Source: Streptomyces sp. SLBN-31
GTDB taxonomy: Bacteria; Actinomycetota; Actinomycetes; Streptomycetales; Streptomycetaceae
DNA: 64,000 bases
Assembly: GCF_006715395.1 (NCBI RefSeq)
Contig: NZ_VFNC01000002.1
Span: 992,001-1,056,000, forward strand
Reading direction: 5' to 3'
In this document: in pieces, positions 33,877 through 43,442 of the stretch
Layout: every line of letters starts with the position of its first letter
Numbering within the stretch: the first letter of the stretch is position 1
Program-made: the position numbers and the translations under genes
The notes under the pieces: generated by a model
What the model was told of the DNA's origin: nothing
Seen by the model: the letters and a program-made list of their open reading frames with translations, nothing else
The model's database searches: none

Positions 33877-36206
33877 GGGCGCGGGGCCGGCACCTCCGGG
33901 CGCAGCCGGGCCAGCAGCCGTTCCCGTTCCTCGGCGAAGACGGGGTCGGCCTGGTAGTCGCTGTGCCCGAGGATCGGCGCGGGCAGCGGATGGCGGGCGG
34001 TGCGGCCGTAGGCGAGGGGGTCCCTCAGCGGTGTGTGGTCGACCTCGGGGCCGCAGTCGCCGGGCAGCCGTACGGGACCGCCGATCGGGTCGGTCAGCCG
34101 GTAGAGGTTGCGCCAGCAGTCGACCTCCTGGTGCAGGGAGCTGAGCGCGGCCGGGCCGAAGTGGGCGGGGAACCAGCGGCCGTAGAGGCGCTCCAGGGGT
34201 GAGCCGTAGGTCAGCAGCGCGACCCGCTTGCGGTCGGACGGCTCGAGTTGCCAGGCCGCCGCCGCGGCGAGGACGCTGCCCTGGGAGTGGCCGGAGATGA
34301 CCAGTCGGCCGCCAGTGGCGCGGGTCCAGGTGGCCATGCGCCAGGTGAGGTCCGGGACCGCCCGCTCGGCGTAGCAGGGCGGGGCGAAGGGGTGGGCGGC
34401 GCGCGGCCAGAAGGTGCCGACGTCCCACAGGATGCCGATGGTGCGGCGGGCGGAGGCGTCCTTGTAGGCGCGCCGGCCCCAGGTGACGAAGAGGATGAAG
34501 CCGACGCCGATCAGCCAGGAGCCCAGCGCCTGGGCGGTCTGTGCGGTGCCGTGCACGAAGGCCTGACCGTCGCGGGCGGCCGGGGCGGGTGCCTCGTCGG
34601 TGAATGCGGCCCCCGCCAACGCGGCGGCGCCCAGCACCAGGGTGGCGGCGGCGGTCACGGCGGCGATGAGAGGGCCTCGGTCGGTGAGCGTGGCCATCGC
34701 GCGCGTGGTGGCGATGGCGCGGGTGCGGGCGGCGTCCCGGCGCTTCCCGGGGTATTCGGCCTCCACCTCCTCCAGCTCGCCGCGGCGCAGCCGCCAGGTG
34801 CCGCGTCCCAGCCAGCCGCACACCATCAGCAGGACGAGGAGGAGGACGGGGATGACGGAGGACTGCCAGGTCAGCAGGACGGGCGGCCCGTCGATGGAGG
34901 CCCTGGTGCCGTCCAGCCAGTCCGACAGGCGCTGGGAGACGCCGCCGGACATCACCCCGCCGAGGGCGCAGGCCAGCATCGCGACGGCCGGTCCGGCCAG
35001 GCCCCGCATCGCCGCCCGGGGATCGGGGTGGGTGCGGTACAGGAGACGCGCCACCACGCCGAGGGCGATGACCAGACCTCCCTGGGCGAGCGCGATGGAG
35101 CCGAACGTGGTGCCGCCGCCCAGCAGCCGGCCCTCCGACTCCCACCCCGGGCGCTCCCAGCCGGCGTACACCGCGGCGAGCAGCAGCAGTGCGAGGGCGG
35201 CCAGCGGCAGACGTCGTACGAGATGCCTGTCGAGCCGCCGGTCCAGACGGTTCTCGGTGCGCCCACGGCGGCAGATCACCCACAGCGTCACGACGGCGTT
35301 GGCGGCGAGCGCGGCGTACAGGAGCCATCCCAGCGTGTCGAGGAGGGCGGGGCCACCCGGTTCCCGGTCGAAGCGGGCCGCCGAGGAGGCCAGGGCCGCG
35401 GCGACCGTCAGCAGACCGGCCGCCGTGTGCGCGGCCCGCAGCCGGGCGACCAGGCGGCGGCCGTACCAGAAGCCGGGGCGGCCCAGGGAGGTGCGGACGC
35501 TGTCCTCCTCGGATTCGTCGGGGTGGGAGACCGGCTGAACCGATTCGTACGCGCTCCAGGTGCGGCGCGAGAGGTACCACAGCAGGCCGGTGAGCGCCGT
35601 GGGGACCAGGGCGGCCAGGGCGAGGCGGCGGCCGGGGCGGCTCCACCAGCCGTCGTGCGAGGCCTCCGGTGAGAGAAAGCCCAGCCAGGAGTGGCGCGCC
35701 GCGCACGCGCGGGTGCCGGCGCACTGCCAGGCCGCGAGGTCGAGGGCGACCTCGCAGGCGGCGGCGACCAGCAGCACGGTCAGGGTCAGGCCGGCGAGGC
35801 GGACGAGCAGCCCGTAGAAGCGGACCGTGCGGGCGCGTCCGCGAGCGGTGGGGCGCATCCAGTGGGCGAGGTTGACGACCATGAACGGCAGCAGCAGGAG
35901 CCACAGGGCACGCGCGCTGTTGCCGGAGGTGAGATTGCACCAGACGTAGGCCTCCGGGACCGGGCGGCCCCGATAGTCCTCGGGTCGGCTCTCGGCGTCC
36001 GTGTCCTCGGCCCTTCGGAAGACGGCGGCCGTGTCGTCGCCGGTGACCCGCACCGTGCGCGGATCCCCGAGCATGTCCTGTGGAGTGGTGCCGCCCACCC
36101 CGTGGACCAGCAGTTCCAGGGCGATTCCGGATTTCCCGGCCGGCCGGCCGGGGCCTTCCGTCGAGGCGGCTTCCTGCGCGCGTTCCACTGTTCGCACTTC
36201 CCCCAT
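33867..36206 (-). CDS. Large multi-pass membrane protein with lipase-like alpha/beta-hydrolase domain
   Basis: 779 residues. The first segment, ALELLVHGVGGTTPQDMLGDP (about 28-48), is an alpha/beta-hydrolase oxyanion-type HGxGG strand. About ten membrane helices occupy residues 105-565. The C-terminal region returns to hydrolase sequence, with LVISGHSQGSVLAAAAAWQL (nucleophile Ser near residue 640) and LLTYGSPLERLYGRWFP. The hydrolase fold thus seems split around the membrane domain. Function unknown; possibly a membrane lipid or ester hydrolase. ATG 36206 follows a GGAA-containing stretch weakly. The 3' end overlaps the beta-helix ATPase gene by 10 bp, so the two convergent transcripts are antisense there. 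Confidence 0.75.
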   Translation of the reverse strand: MGEVRTVERAQEAASTEGPGRPAGKSGIALELLVHGVGGTTPQDMLGDPRTVRVTGDDTAAVFRRAEDTDAESRPEDYRGRPVPEAYVWCNLTSGNSARALWLLLLPFMVVNLAHWMRPTARGRARTVRFYGLLVRLAGLTLTVLLVAAACEVALDLAAWQCAGTRACAARHSWLGFLSPEASHDGWWSRPGRRLALAALVPTALTGLLWYLSRRTWSAYESVQPVSHPDESEEDSVRTSLGRPGFWYGRRLVARLRAAHTAAGLLTVAAALASSAARFDREPGGPALLDTLGWLLYAALAANAVVTLWVICRRGRTENRLDRRLDRHLVRRLPLAALALLLLAAVYAGWERPGWESEGRLLGGGTTFGSIALAQGGLVIALGVVARLLYRTHPDPRAAMRGLAGPAVAMLACALGGVMSGGVSQRLSDWLDGTRASIDGPPVLLTWQSSVIPVLLLVLLMVCGWLGRGTWRLRRGELEEVEAEYPGKRRDAARTRAIATTRAMATLTDRGPLIAAVTAAATLVLGAAALAGAAFTDEAPAPAARDGQAFVHGTAQTAQALGSWLIGVGFILFVTWGRRAYKDASARRTIGILWDVGTFWPRAAHPFAPPCYAERAVPDLTWRMATWTRATGGRLVISGHSQGSVLAAAAAWQLEPSDRKRVALLTYGSPLERLYGRWFPAHFGPAALSSLHQEVDCWRNLYRLTDPIGGPVRLPGDCGPEVDHTPLRDPLAYGRTARHPLPAPILGHSDYQADPVFAEERERLLARLRPEVPAPRPQG

Positions 36207-36478
36207 GACGAGCCGTCGGCTTGTGCCCGTGCGGCCTCAAGGATCTCCGCCGCGGCGGCGCCCTACACCTCTTCTCACCGAATCTCCCCTATACGTGTGA
36301 CAAGCGGCGGGCGGATGATGCCTGGCCGGCATGCACGCGTCGTGACAGTCGGTGGCGCCGCCGGGACCAAGGCGTGCGAGGATGGGACGTCCGCGCACCG
36401 GGGCCGGGAAGAATGTCCTTGTCGGAGAGGGTGTGCCGGGCGTGTCGGACTGCATGTGGCGAAAGGACCGGAGCGTAC
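36207..36478. promoter_or_regulatory. Divergent intergenic region, nothing specific
   Basis: 272 bp between the membrane hydrolase and the DeoR gene. A slightly A/T-richer stretch at about 36280-36300 (CTATACGTGTGACAAG) may belong to a promoter. No repeat, RNA structure or operator was recognised. Confidence 0.3.
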
Positions 36479-37297
36479 GTGAGTGAGAATCAGAACCTCC
36501 TCGCGGAGCAGCGGCGCGCCCTGATCCTGGACGAGGTGCGGCGCCGGGGCGGGGTCCGTGTGAACGAGCTGACGCGCAAGCTCGGCGTGTCGGACATGAC
36601 CGTGCGCCGCGACCTGGACGCGCTGGCCCGGCAGGGCGTGCTGGAGAAGGTGCACGGCGGCGCGGTGCCCGTGGTCGAGGCGAGCACCCACGAGCCGGGT
36701 TTCGAGGCCAAGTCGGGTCTGGAGCTGACGGCCAAGGAGGACATCGCGCGGTCGGCGGCCGAGCTGGTCGCCCCGGGCAGCGCGATCGCTCTGTCGGGCG
36801 GTACGACGACGTACGCGCTGGCCCACCAGCTGGTCGACGTGCCCGATCTGACCGTGGTGACCAACTCGGTGCGGGTCGCCGACGTCTTCCACGCGGCGCA
36901 GCGCAGCTCCGGACCCCGGCAGGGCGCGGCGACCGTGGTCCTGACCGGCGGGGTGCGCACCCCGTCCGACTCGCTGGTGGGGCCGGTCGCCGACCAGGCG
37001 ATCGCCGCGCTCCACTTCGACGTGCTCTTCCTCGGTGTGCACGGCATATCGGTCGAGGCCGGCCTGTCGACGCCGAACCTCGCGGAGGCCGAGACCAACC
37101 GCCGTCTGGTGCAGTCCGCGCGGCGGGTCGTGGTGGTCGCCGACCACACCAAGTGGGGTGTCGTCGGCCTGAGTTCGTTCGCGGCGCTGGAGCAGGTCGA
37201 CACGCTGGTGACGGATGCGGGGCTGGCGGGCGAGGCCCGCGAGGAGATCGCCGATCACCTGCGGCGGCTGGTGGTGGCGGGCGAGCCGGAGGACTGA
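36479..37297 (+). CDS. DeoR family transcriptional regulator
   Basis: A sugar-phosphate-responsive repressor of 272 residues. The N-terminal DeoR winged HTH (about 10-62) reads RRALILDEVRRRGGVRVNELTRKLGVSDMTVRRDLDALARQGVLEKVHGGAV. The C-terminal DeoR sensor domain has IALSGGTTTYALAHQL, LTVVTNSVRVADVF, VVLTGGVRTPSDSLVGP and VVVVADHTKWGVVG. GTG 36479 has AAAGGA 11 nt upstream. No sugar gene is adjacent, so its target is not obvious. Confidence 0.92.
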   Translation: MSENQNLLAEQRRALILDEVRRRGGVRVNELTRKLGVSDMTVRRDLDALARQGVLEKVHGGAVPVVEASTHEPGFEAKSGLELTAKEDIARSAAELVAPGSAIALSGGTTTYALAHQLVDVPDLTVVTNSVRVADVFHAAQRSSGPRQGAATVVLTGGVRTPSDSLVGPVADQAIAALHFDVLFLGVHGISVEAGLSTPNLAEAETNRRLVQSARRVVVVADHTKWGVVGLSSFAALEQVDTLVTDAGLAGEAREEIADHLRRLVVAGEPED

Positions 37298-37389
37298 CCC
37301 CGGCGGGGCGGTGCTGACATCTGACGGGACGCCAGTTATCGTGACGTCGCCCAGGTCAACCACCCTTACCCGCAAGGGGGTTCGCGTTC

Positions 37390-37866
37390 ATGGCCAACCG
37401 TCTGCGCCCTGTCGGGCTCGACTTCATCGCGACCGCCCCGGTACGGCTGGTCTTCGCACAGGAGATCTCCGCGGCACCCGAGACGGTCTTCCACGCCCTC
37501 AACGACGACGTGCCGGGCTGGGCGGAGTGGTTCGCGGCCGTGACGCACGCCCGGTCGATCGACGACGGCGCCGGGCGCGACATCCGGCTCAAGGGCGGCG
37601 GACGCTTCCGGGAGACGGTCATCGCCGCCAAGGAGCCGGAGCTGTACGCCTACCGGGTCGACGTGACCAACGCGCCGGGCGCCCGTGCACTCGCCGAGGA
37701 GTGGCGGCTGATACCGGCCGGAACCGGCACGCGCGTGCAGTGGACCTTCGGCGCGGACGGGACGGCACCTTTCCGGTGGGTGATGAAGGCGGCACGCGCC
37801 GGGCTCGGCCGAGCCTTCCGGGACGCGGTGACGTCACTGGACCGACGGCTTGCGGAACGGGGGTAG
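37390..37866 (+). CDS. SRPBCC (START-like) family protein
   Basis: 158 residues forming one helix-grip fold that binds a hydrophobic ligand. FAQEISAAPETVFHALNDDVPGWAEWFAAVTHARSID is the usual first strand and helix. It is followed by GRDIRLKGGGRFRETVIAAKEPELYAYRVD, RVQWTFGADG and a long C-terminal helix (GLGRAFRDAVTSLDRRLAE). Polyketide cyclase/dehydrase-type members include enzymes and lipid carriers, and neither can be chosen here. ATG 37390 follows AAGGGGG. Confidence 0.85.
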   Translation: MANRLRPVGLDFIATAPVRLVFAQEISAAPETVFHALNDDVPGWAEWFAAVTHARSIDDGAGRDIRLKGGGRFRETVIAAKEPELYAYRVDVTNAPGARALAEEWRLIPAGTGTRVQWTFGADGTAPFRWVMKAARAGLGRAFRDAVTSLDRRLAERG

Positions 37867-38040
37867 CGCCGCTGGGCGCGGGGCGTCTGATGCCGCGCGC
37901 GGAACGGCGGGTGCCGCACGGCGCAGGGCGCATGGCACCGGGCTGGATCGGGGGCAACCGCGCGGCGCGGGGCGCCTGACACCCTCAGTGGCCCGAGGGC
38001 GCCGCGGTGTCCTGGCGGTAGCCATTCAACTTCGGACGTG

Positions 38041-38142
38041 AGCGCCGGGTGGCCGTCGCCGGCAGTGACTCGATCTCGGCCGGGCGCGCGGGCGCAGCCG
38101 TCAGCGCCACACGCCCGTCGCCAGCAGTGACTCGATCGCCGT
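38041..38142. repeat. Partial duplication of the 3' end of the Cds1-like gene
   Basis: CGTCGCCGGCAGTGACTCGAT (38054-38074) matches CGTCGCCAGCAGTGACTCGAT (38116-38136), the final coding segment of the minus-strand gene, with one mismatch and a 62-bp period. The preceding GCGCC blocks match in register too. Read on the minus strand, the text IESLPATATRR after the stop echoes [11 protein letters not shown] before it. So the terminal ~13 codons exist twice and the gene's stop codon separates them. Confidence 0.75.
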
Positions 38143-39222
38143 GGTGTACGGCGCGATGTCCAGGCCCTGTTCGATGAGCCACGCGTCCGAGTAGTACTTG
38201 TCGAGATAGCGGTCGCCCGGGTCGCACAGCAGGGTCACCACGCTCCCCTGCCGTCCCGCGGCCACCATCTCCGCGACGATCTTCAGCGCGCTCCACAGCC
38301 CGGTGCCCGTCGAACCCCCCGCCTTGCGGCCGATGGCCCGCTCCAGGGCCCGCACGGCAGCCACACTCGCCGCGTCCGGAACCTTCATCATCCGGTCGAT
38401 CGCGCCGGGTACGAAGCTCGGCTCCATGCGGGGTCGGCCGATGCCCTCGATGCGGGAGCCGCAGTCGCAGGTGACGTCCGGATCGCCGGTGGTCCAGCCG
38501 TCGAAGAAGCAGGAGTTCTCCGGGTCGGCGACGCAGATACGAGTGTCGTACTGCATGTAGTGCACGTAGCGGGCGAGGGTCGCCGAGGTGCCGCCGGTGC
38601 CGGCCGTCGCGACGATCCACGCGGGCTCCGGGAACCGCTCCAACTCAAGCTGACGGAAGATGGATTCGGCGATGTTGTTGTTGCCTCGCCAGTCGGTGGC
38701 CCGCTCGGCGTAGGTGAACTGGTCCATGTAGTGGCCGCCCGTCTCCGCAGCCAGGCGGGCCGACTCCTCGTACATCTTCCGCGAGTCGTCCACGAAGTGG
38801 CACTGCCCGCCGTGGAACTCGATCAGTCGGCACTTCTCGGCGCTCGTCGTGCGTGGCATGACGGCGATGAAGGGCACGCCGATCAGCTTCGCGAAGTACG
38901 CCTCCGACACGGCCGTCGAGCCGCTGGACGCCTCGATCACCGGGCGGCCCGGCCGGATCCAGCCGTTGCACAGTCCGTAGAGGAAGAGCGAGCGGGCGAG
39001 GCGGTGCTTGAGGCTGCCGGTCGGGTGGGTCGACTCGTCCTTCAGGTACAGGTCGATGCCCCACTTCTCGGGCAGCGGGAAGCGCAGGAGGTGGGTGTCG
39101 GCCGAGCGGTTGGCGTCGGCCTGGACCTTTCGCACGGCTTCTTTCAGCCAGTGGCGGTAGGCGGCGTCGCTGTGGTCGACGTCGAGGGTTTCGCCGGTCG
39201 GGGCTTGCTGTGTGGTGCTCAC
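38101..39222 (-). CDS. PLP-dependent cysteine synthase-fold enzyme, Cds1-like (cysteine desulfhydrase)
   Basis: A cytosolic fold-type II PLP enzyme, 373 residues. Close family text includes [44 protein letters not shown] (PLP Lys in SLKHR), [69 protein letters not shown] and [10 protein letters not shown]. From memory these match mycobacterial Cds1 (Rv3684), which breaks cysteine down to H2S, pyruvate and ammonia, more closely than CysK or CysM. GTG 39222 follows AAGGAG; the open frame upstream is not gene-like. No sulfur-metabolism gene is adjacent. Confidence 0.88.
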   Translation of the reverse strand: MSTTQQAPTGETLDVDHSDAAYRHWLKEAVRKVQADANRSADTHLLRFPLPEKWGIDLYLKDESTHPTGSLKHRLARSLFLYGLCNGWIRPGRPVIEASSGSTAVSEAYFAKLIGVPFIAVMPRTTSAEKCRLIEFHGGQCHFVDDSRKMYEESARLAAETGGHYMDQFTYAERATDWRGNNNIAESIFRQLELERFPEPAWIVATAGTGGTSATLARYVHYMQYDTRICVADPENSCFFDGWTTGDPDVTCDCGSRIEGIGRPRMEPSFVPGAIDRMMKVPDAASVAAVRALERAIGRKAGGSTGTGLWSALKIVAEMVAAGRQGSVVTLLCDPGDRYLDKYYSDAWLIEQGLDIAPYTTAIESLLATGVWR

Positions 39223-39548
39223 CACGGGCTCCTTACGCTTCGCGCCGACGGCGTGTCGCGCTGCCGACACCTCGATCATAGACACCTTCCGCACCCGTCT
39301 CACCTGCATAAACACCCCTTTGAGCAGCCCAAAGGACACCTGGGGGCGCGATCGGGCGGGCGTGGGGGCGCATTCGCGCGAGTGCTCCGGATGCCCGGTG
39401 CGAGCGCGCCATGCGCACTGGTGCTCGACGGCGGGTGCGGGCAGACTGCACCGAACGGGGCGGCACACTGGATCACGAAAGGCGCTGGACCGGAGCCCGC
39501 GAAGGAGCCACGGGCCGGCGCACCCACGCGTACGAGGGGGCATACGGC
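39223..39548. promoter_or_regulatory. Divergent intergenic region of 326 bp
   Basis: It holds the upstream signals of the Cds1-like gene and of the small gene at 39549. On the minus strand TATGAT (39275-39280) could be a -10 box for the Cds1-like gene. Otherwise I see no gene, repeat or hairpin. Confidence 0.35.
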
Positions 39549-39872
39549 ATGGCGGAGCCGGAGTTCACGGCTACGGGCGTGCGGATCGAGAAGCGGCTGC
39601 GTTCGCTCACCCGGGCCGGGCAGGTCCGGATCACGGACGGCAGAGTGCAGCTGCTGACCAGTTACGGCAGCGAGATCGACAGCGCGCCGATACAGACAGT
39701 GCGCGCCTCCAAGCCGTGGTTCGCGGCCGACGACCGGGCGCTCGCCGACCTCAACGGCAAGCGCTACACGCTCACACTCGGCGACCACGACCCCGCGCCG
39801 GGCGAAGGGGGGCCGCCGGCGGCACGGCGGTTCATCGAAGCCGTGCGGAGGGCCGCGGGGCGCGGGGGCTGA
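39549..39872 (+). CDS. Small conserved hypothetical protein
   Basis: 107 residues, [28 protein letters not shown] at the start, then a beta-rich stretch ([38 protein letters not shown]) and a C-terminal helix ([15 protein letters not shown]). The pattern loosely suggests a PH-like small domain. Codon usage is typical of the host. ATG 39549 has GAGGGGG about 9 nt upstream. It precedes the RsbW-like gene by 217 bp. No function can be assigned. Confidence 0.72.
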   Translation: MAEPEFTATGVRIEKRLRSLTRAGQVRITDGRVQLLTSYGSEIDSAPIQTVRASKPWFAADDRALADLNGKRYTLTLGDHDPAPGEGGPPAARRFIEAVRRAAGRGG

Positions 39873-40089
39873 CCCGGCCTGGTCCGATGACGCAGAGCCC
39901 GCGCGGGGTGACGGCGAGTTGCGGTCCCGCGCCTCTTGCGTCACGCTGGTCTCACGTCACTCTGGGTTTACCGGCGATAACGCTGCGAACCAGCCCGCCG
40001 GGCACGACAGCAGCCGACCATCTCCGTCCGGGCCGCTGCTGCATCCGAACTCCGTGTTCTTCCGGACCTCAAGTCGGGGAGTCGCAGCC

Positions 40090-40620
40090 GTGATCAGTCA
40101 CCCAAGCAGGCACTGCACGGTGGAGCTCCAAGCCCTGCCGTCGCGGATCGGCCAGGTCCGCAGAATCCTTTCAGCGCAGTTGCGCTACTGGCATCTCGAT
40201 CCCCTCATAGACCGGGCCGCGCTCGCCGTGACCGAGCTGCTGACCAACGTCCACCGGCACGCCCAACCGGACAAACAGTGCACCGTCAAGATCGAGCTTC
40301 TGCTGGACAGGCTCACGGTCTCGGTGCGCGACCACGACCCGCGCCTGCCCGAAGTGCGGGACGTGGAGCCTTGCGCCACCAGCGGGCGCGGGCTCGCCAT
40401 GGTGGCCGCGGTGAGCGAGAGCTGGGGGGTACGGCCCGAGGGCGAGTCCGGCAAGGTCGTGTGGTTCACGCTCCCCGCATCCGCCGTGACGGTCACCGCG
40501 CCCAGCCGGCGCCCACGGCGTACGGCCGAGAAACCCGTACGGCGCTTCGTCGAGCCCGAGCACGCGGTGGAGGGGCACAGGGCCGGGCATGCTCCCGCCC
40601 GGTCGGCCGTTGTCGGTTGA
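40090..40620 (+). CDS. ATP-binding protein, RsbW/SpoIIAB-like HATPase
   Basis: 176 residues with a single GHKL ATPase domain of the anti-sigma-factor kinase type. AALAVTELLTNVHRHAQ is the N box, VSVRDHDPRLP the G1 box and SGRGLAMVAAVSESWGV the G2 region. The C-terminal tail (about 135-176) is basic and disordered. Streptomyces encode dozens of such proteins, most acting as partner-switching kinases on sigma or anti-anti-sigma factors, but no partner is adjacent here. GTG 40090 follows GGGGAG. Confidence 0.88.
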   Translation: MISHPSRHCTVELQALPSRIGQVRRILSAQLRYWHLDPLIDRAALAVTELLTNVHRHAQPDKQCTVKIELLLDRLTVSVRDHDPRLPEVRDVEPCATSGRGLAMVAAVSESWGVRPEGESGKVVWFTLPASAVTVTAPSRRPRRTAEKPVRRFVEPEHAVEGHRAGHAPARSAVVG

Positions 40621-40724
40621 CCGGGCGGTGATGGGGGGCCGGGGTGCTATCGGGGCTGAGTTGGCGCTGTAGTTGGGTTTACCGGCTGTAGTGCCCTCAC
40701 CCTTTGGATTGCTCGGTCGCCTCC

Positions 40725-40813
40725 GGGGGCGCTTTGTGTCGGTGTCGAGGGGGCGATCGTGCTCGGTGCTGCCCGCCTCCGCGCGTTCGCCCTCTCGACA
40801 CCGACGCGCCCCC
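40725..40813. repeat. Long imperfect inverted repeat between convergent genes
   Basis: Left arm GGGGGCGC (40725-40732), a 5-nt bulge TTTGT, then GTCGGTGTCGAG (40738-40749). It pairs with CTCGACACCGAC (40794-40805) and GCGCCCCC (40806-40813), 20 bp of perfect pairing apart from the bulge. The 44-nt middle may fold further. It lies in the 260-bp gap between the convergent RsbW-like and ABC permease genes and may act as a terminator. Its length and style also resemble intergenic repeat elements dispersed in Streptomyces genomes. Confidence 0.7.
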
Positions 40814-40880
40814 TGCGGCTCCCTCGCGGCCGGCGCGTTGGCACAGGGGGCGTGGGTGGGCTCTTGCCCGGAGTTGTTCT

Positions 40881-43442
40881 TCACTCCGTTGCTATCGCGC
40901 GTAGTACGTCCAGGCGCGCCGCTCTGCGGGCCGGGCGCAGGCCTGCCAGGGCGCCTGCCGTCAGGCCCACGAGGGTGACGACCAGCAGACGGGTCGGCGG
41001 GAGGGCGAAGGCGAAGCTGCTGTCGCTCGCCCCGTCCGAGGCCTTGACCAGGACCCAGCCGAGGAAGGCGCCCAGGCCCAGGCCACCCGCCGTGCCGAAG
41101 GCCGCCACGAGGACCGACTCCCAGCGGACCATGGCCCGCAGTTGGGAGCGGGTCTGGCCGACGGCGCGCAGCAGGCCGAGTTCGCGGGTGCGCTCGTGGA
41201 TCGCCAGGGTGAGGGTGTTGGCGATGCCCAGCAGGGCGATGAGCACCGCGAGGGCCAGGAGCGCGTAGACCAGGGTCAGCATCATGTCGATGCCTCCGGC
41301 CGAGGACTGCGCGTACTCCTCGCGGGTCTGGACGGCGGGATCGCCGTAACGGGTGGCGACCTGTTCGACCACGTTCTTGCCCTGCTTCGTGCTCACGCCC
41401 GGCTTGAAGGTGACGGCGACGAGCGTGTCGGAGTCCTGGGTGCGGTGCGGGGCCCAGGCGGCGCGGGTGATGACGTAGTCGCCGGCGAGTTCGGAGCGGC
41501 CGTAGACCGCGCGGACCGTGAAGGTCCGCCTCCGGCCGTCGGTGAAGGCCAGCCGGGCCTTGTCGCCGGTGGCCAGGTGTTGGCGGGTGGCCTCGGAGCG
41601 GGTGATCGCGATGCCGTCGGTGCCCAGGCCGGCGAGGGAACCGTCGATCCTGCCGAGGTCGAAGGTGCGTTTCAGGGCGACGGGGTCGGTGACGGTGAGG
41701 GCGCGGCCCTTGCCGTCGACCTCGGCCACTCCTCGGCCGAGGCCCACCGCCGTGTCGACCTGGGGCAGTTGACGGATCGCCCCGGCCAGGCGGGGGCTCA
41801 GTCCGCTGCCGCCCGCGCCGAAGGACGGGGTGCTGACCGCCACGTCGCCCGCGAAGGAGCGGGAGACGGTCTGGTCCATGGTCGCCTTGAGGGACGCGGC
41901 GAAGACCGTGAACAGGGAGACGACCGCCACCCCGATCATCAGGGCGCCGGCGGTGGCCGCCGTCCGCTTGGGACTGCGCAGGGCGTTGCGGCGGGCCAGG
42001 GAGCCGGTGACGCCGCGCAGTCGGTCCAGGGGGGCGCCGAGGATCCGTACGACCTTCGTGGCGGCGACCGGGCCCAGGACGATGAAGGAGGCCAGGGCGA
42101 GTACGGCGCCAAGTCCCGCCAGCGGCAGGGAGGGTGAGGCCAGGACGCCGTAGAGGGTCGCGGCCGCGGCGAGGACCGCCATCGTCGTGCCGGTGACGGC
42201 CCGGGTGCGGGAGGCGGCCGAGGCGTCGACGGCCGTCTCGCGCAGGGCTGCCAGCGGGGCGATGCGGCCCGCTCGTAGCGCCGGCAGGAGGGCGGAGGCC
42301 AGGCAGACGGTGATGCCGACGGCCAGCGGGATCGTCAGGGAGAGGGACTTGATGACCAAGTCGCCGTCGGGGAAGGGGAATCCGATCGCCGGGAAGAGGG
42401 CCTGCAGGCCGGCCGCCATGCCGATGCCGCCTGCGAGACCGGCGGCGGACGCTGTCACGGCGACCGCCGTGGCCTCGATGAGAGTCGTGGCGGTGATCTG
42501 GCGGCGGGAGGCGCCCAGGGCACGCAACAGGGCGTTCTCCCGGGTGCGTTGGGCCACGACGATCGCGAAGGTGTTGTGGATGGAGAAGGTCGCGACGAGG
42601 AGGGCGATGCCGGAGAAGACGAGCAGGAAGGTCGTGAAGAGGGTCAGGAACTGGCTGGAGATCATGTCCGTGTTCTCCTGGGCCGACTCCTGGCCGGTGA
42701 TCGCATCGACTCCCTTGGGGAGTACGGGAGTCAGGCGGGCGACCAGTTCTCGCTGGGTGGTGCCGGAGTCCGCCCGGACCTTGATGCTCGCCGCCTCGCC
42801 GGGGCGGGCGGTGAGGTACTTCTCGGCGTCGGCGCGGGTCATGCCGGTGAAGGTGACCTGGGCCATGCCGTCCTCGCCCGCGAAGGTCGCGAGGCCCACG
42901 ACGGTCACCCGGACCGGGTCGGGGGTGCGCAGTGTGGTCGTGTCGCCGATCCTCAGGTGGCCCTTGGCGGCGGCGCCCCGGTTGATGACGACTTCCCCGG
43001 TCGCCCGCGGGGCGCGGCCTTCGGCGAGCCGGTAGGGGTTGAGTTCGGGGTCGGTGATCCAGTTGCCGGCGAGGGTGGGCGGGCCCTTGCCGCCGATCGC
43101 CTTGCCGTCCTTGCCGACGAGTTGGCCGGCGCCCTCGATGTCGGGTTCGGCGGCCGCGACGCCCGGCACCCTCTCGATCGTGTTCGCGAGGGCCGCGGGG
43201 ACCGGTTGGCGGGTGCCCTGGCTCTCGCCGGGGGTGGTGATGGCGTCGGCGCTGCGGACGACGGCGTCCGTGCCGGCGGCGGCCCTGCCGAACATGGTGT
43301 CGAAGCCGGCGCGCAGGGTGTCGCCCATGACGAGGGTGCCGGCCAGGAACGCGACGCCGAGGAAGACGGCGAGGAAGGTACCGGCGAAGCGGCGTTTGTG
43401 GGCGCGCAGGGAGGACGCGCTCAGGCGTACGGCGGCGTTCAT
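40881..43442 (-). CDS. ABC transporter permease, FtsX/MacB type
   Basis: 853 residues, a membrane protein of an export-type (type VII) ABC system. The first helix at about 20-45 (FAGTFLAVFLGVAFLAGTLVM) is followed by a large extracytoplasmic domain. FtsX cores then appear twice: TTFLLVFSGIALLVATFSIHNTFAIVVAQRTRENALLRALGASRRQ and LVYALLALAVLIALLGIANTLTLAIHERTRELGLLRAVGQTRSQLRAMV. That gives ten or so helices. It overlaps the ATPase gene by 4 bp (ATGA). It may export a peptide or lipid or act as a mechanotransmitter; the substrate is not evident. Confidence 0.93.
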   Translation of the reverse strand: MNAAVRLSASSLRAHKRRFAGTFLAVFLGVAFLAGTLVMGDTLRAGFDTMFGRAAAGTDAVVRSADAITTPGESQGTRQPVPAALANTIERVPGVAAAEPDIEGAGQLVGKDGKAIGGKGPPTLAGNWITDPELNPYRLAEGRAPRATGEVVINRGAAAKGHLRIGDTTTLRTPDPVRVTVVGLATFAGEDGMAQVTFTGMTRADAEKYLTARPGEAASIKVRADSGTTQRELVARLTPVLPKGVDAITGQESAQENTDMISSQFLTLFTTFLLVFSGIALLVATFSIHNTFAIVVAQRTRENALLRALGASRRQITATTLIEATAVAVTASAAGLAGGIGMAAGLQALFPAIGFPFPDGDLVIKSLSLTIPLAVGITVCLASALLPALRAGRIAPLAALRETAVDASAASRTRAVTGTTMAVLAAAATLYGVLASPSLPLAGLGAVLALASFIVLGPVAATKVVRILGAPLDRLRGVTGSLARRNALRSPKRTAATAGALMIGVAVVSLFTVFAASLKATMDQTVSRSFAGDVAVSTPSFGAGGSGLSPRLAGAIRQLPQVDTAVGLGRGVAEVDGKGRALTVTDPVALKRTFDLGRIDGSLAGLGTDGIAITRSEATRQHLATGDKARLAFTDGRRRTFTVRAVYGRSELAGDYVITRAAWAPHRTQDSDTLVAVTFKPGVSTKQGKNVVEQVATRYGDPAVQTREEYAQSSAGGIDMMLTLVYALLALAVLIALLGIANTLTLAIHERTRELGLLRAVGQTRSQLRAMVRWESVLVAAFGTAGGLGLGAFLGWVLVKASDGASDSSFAFALPPTRLLVVTLVGLTAGALAGLRPARRAARLDVLRAIATE

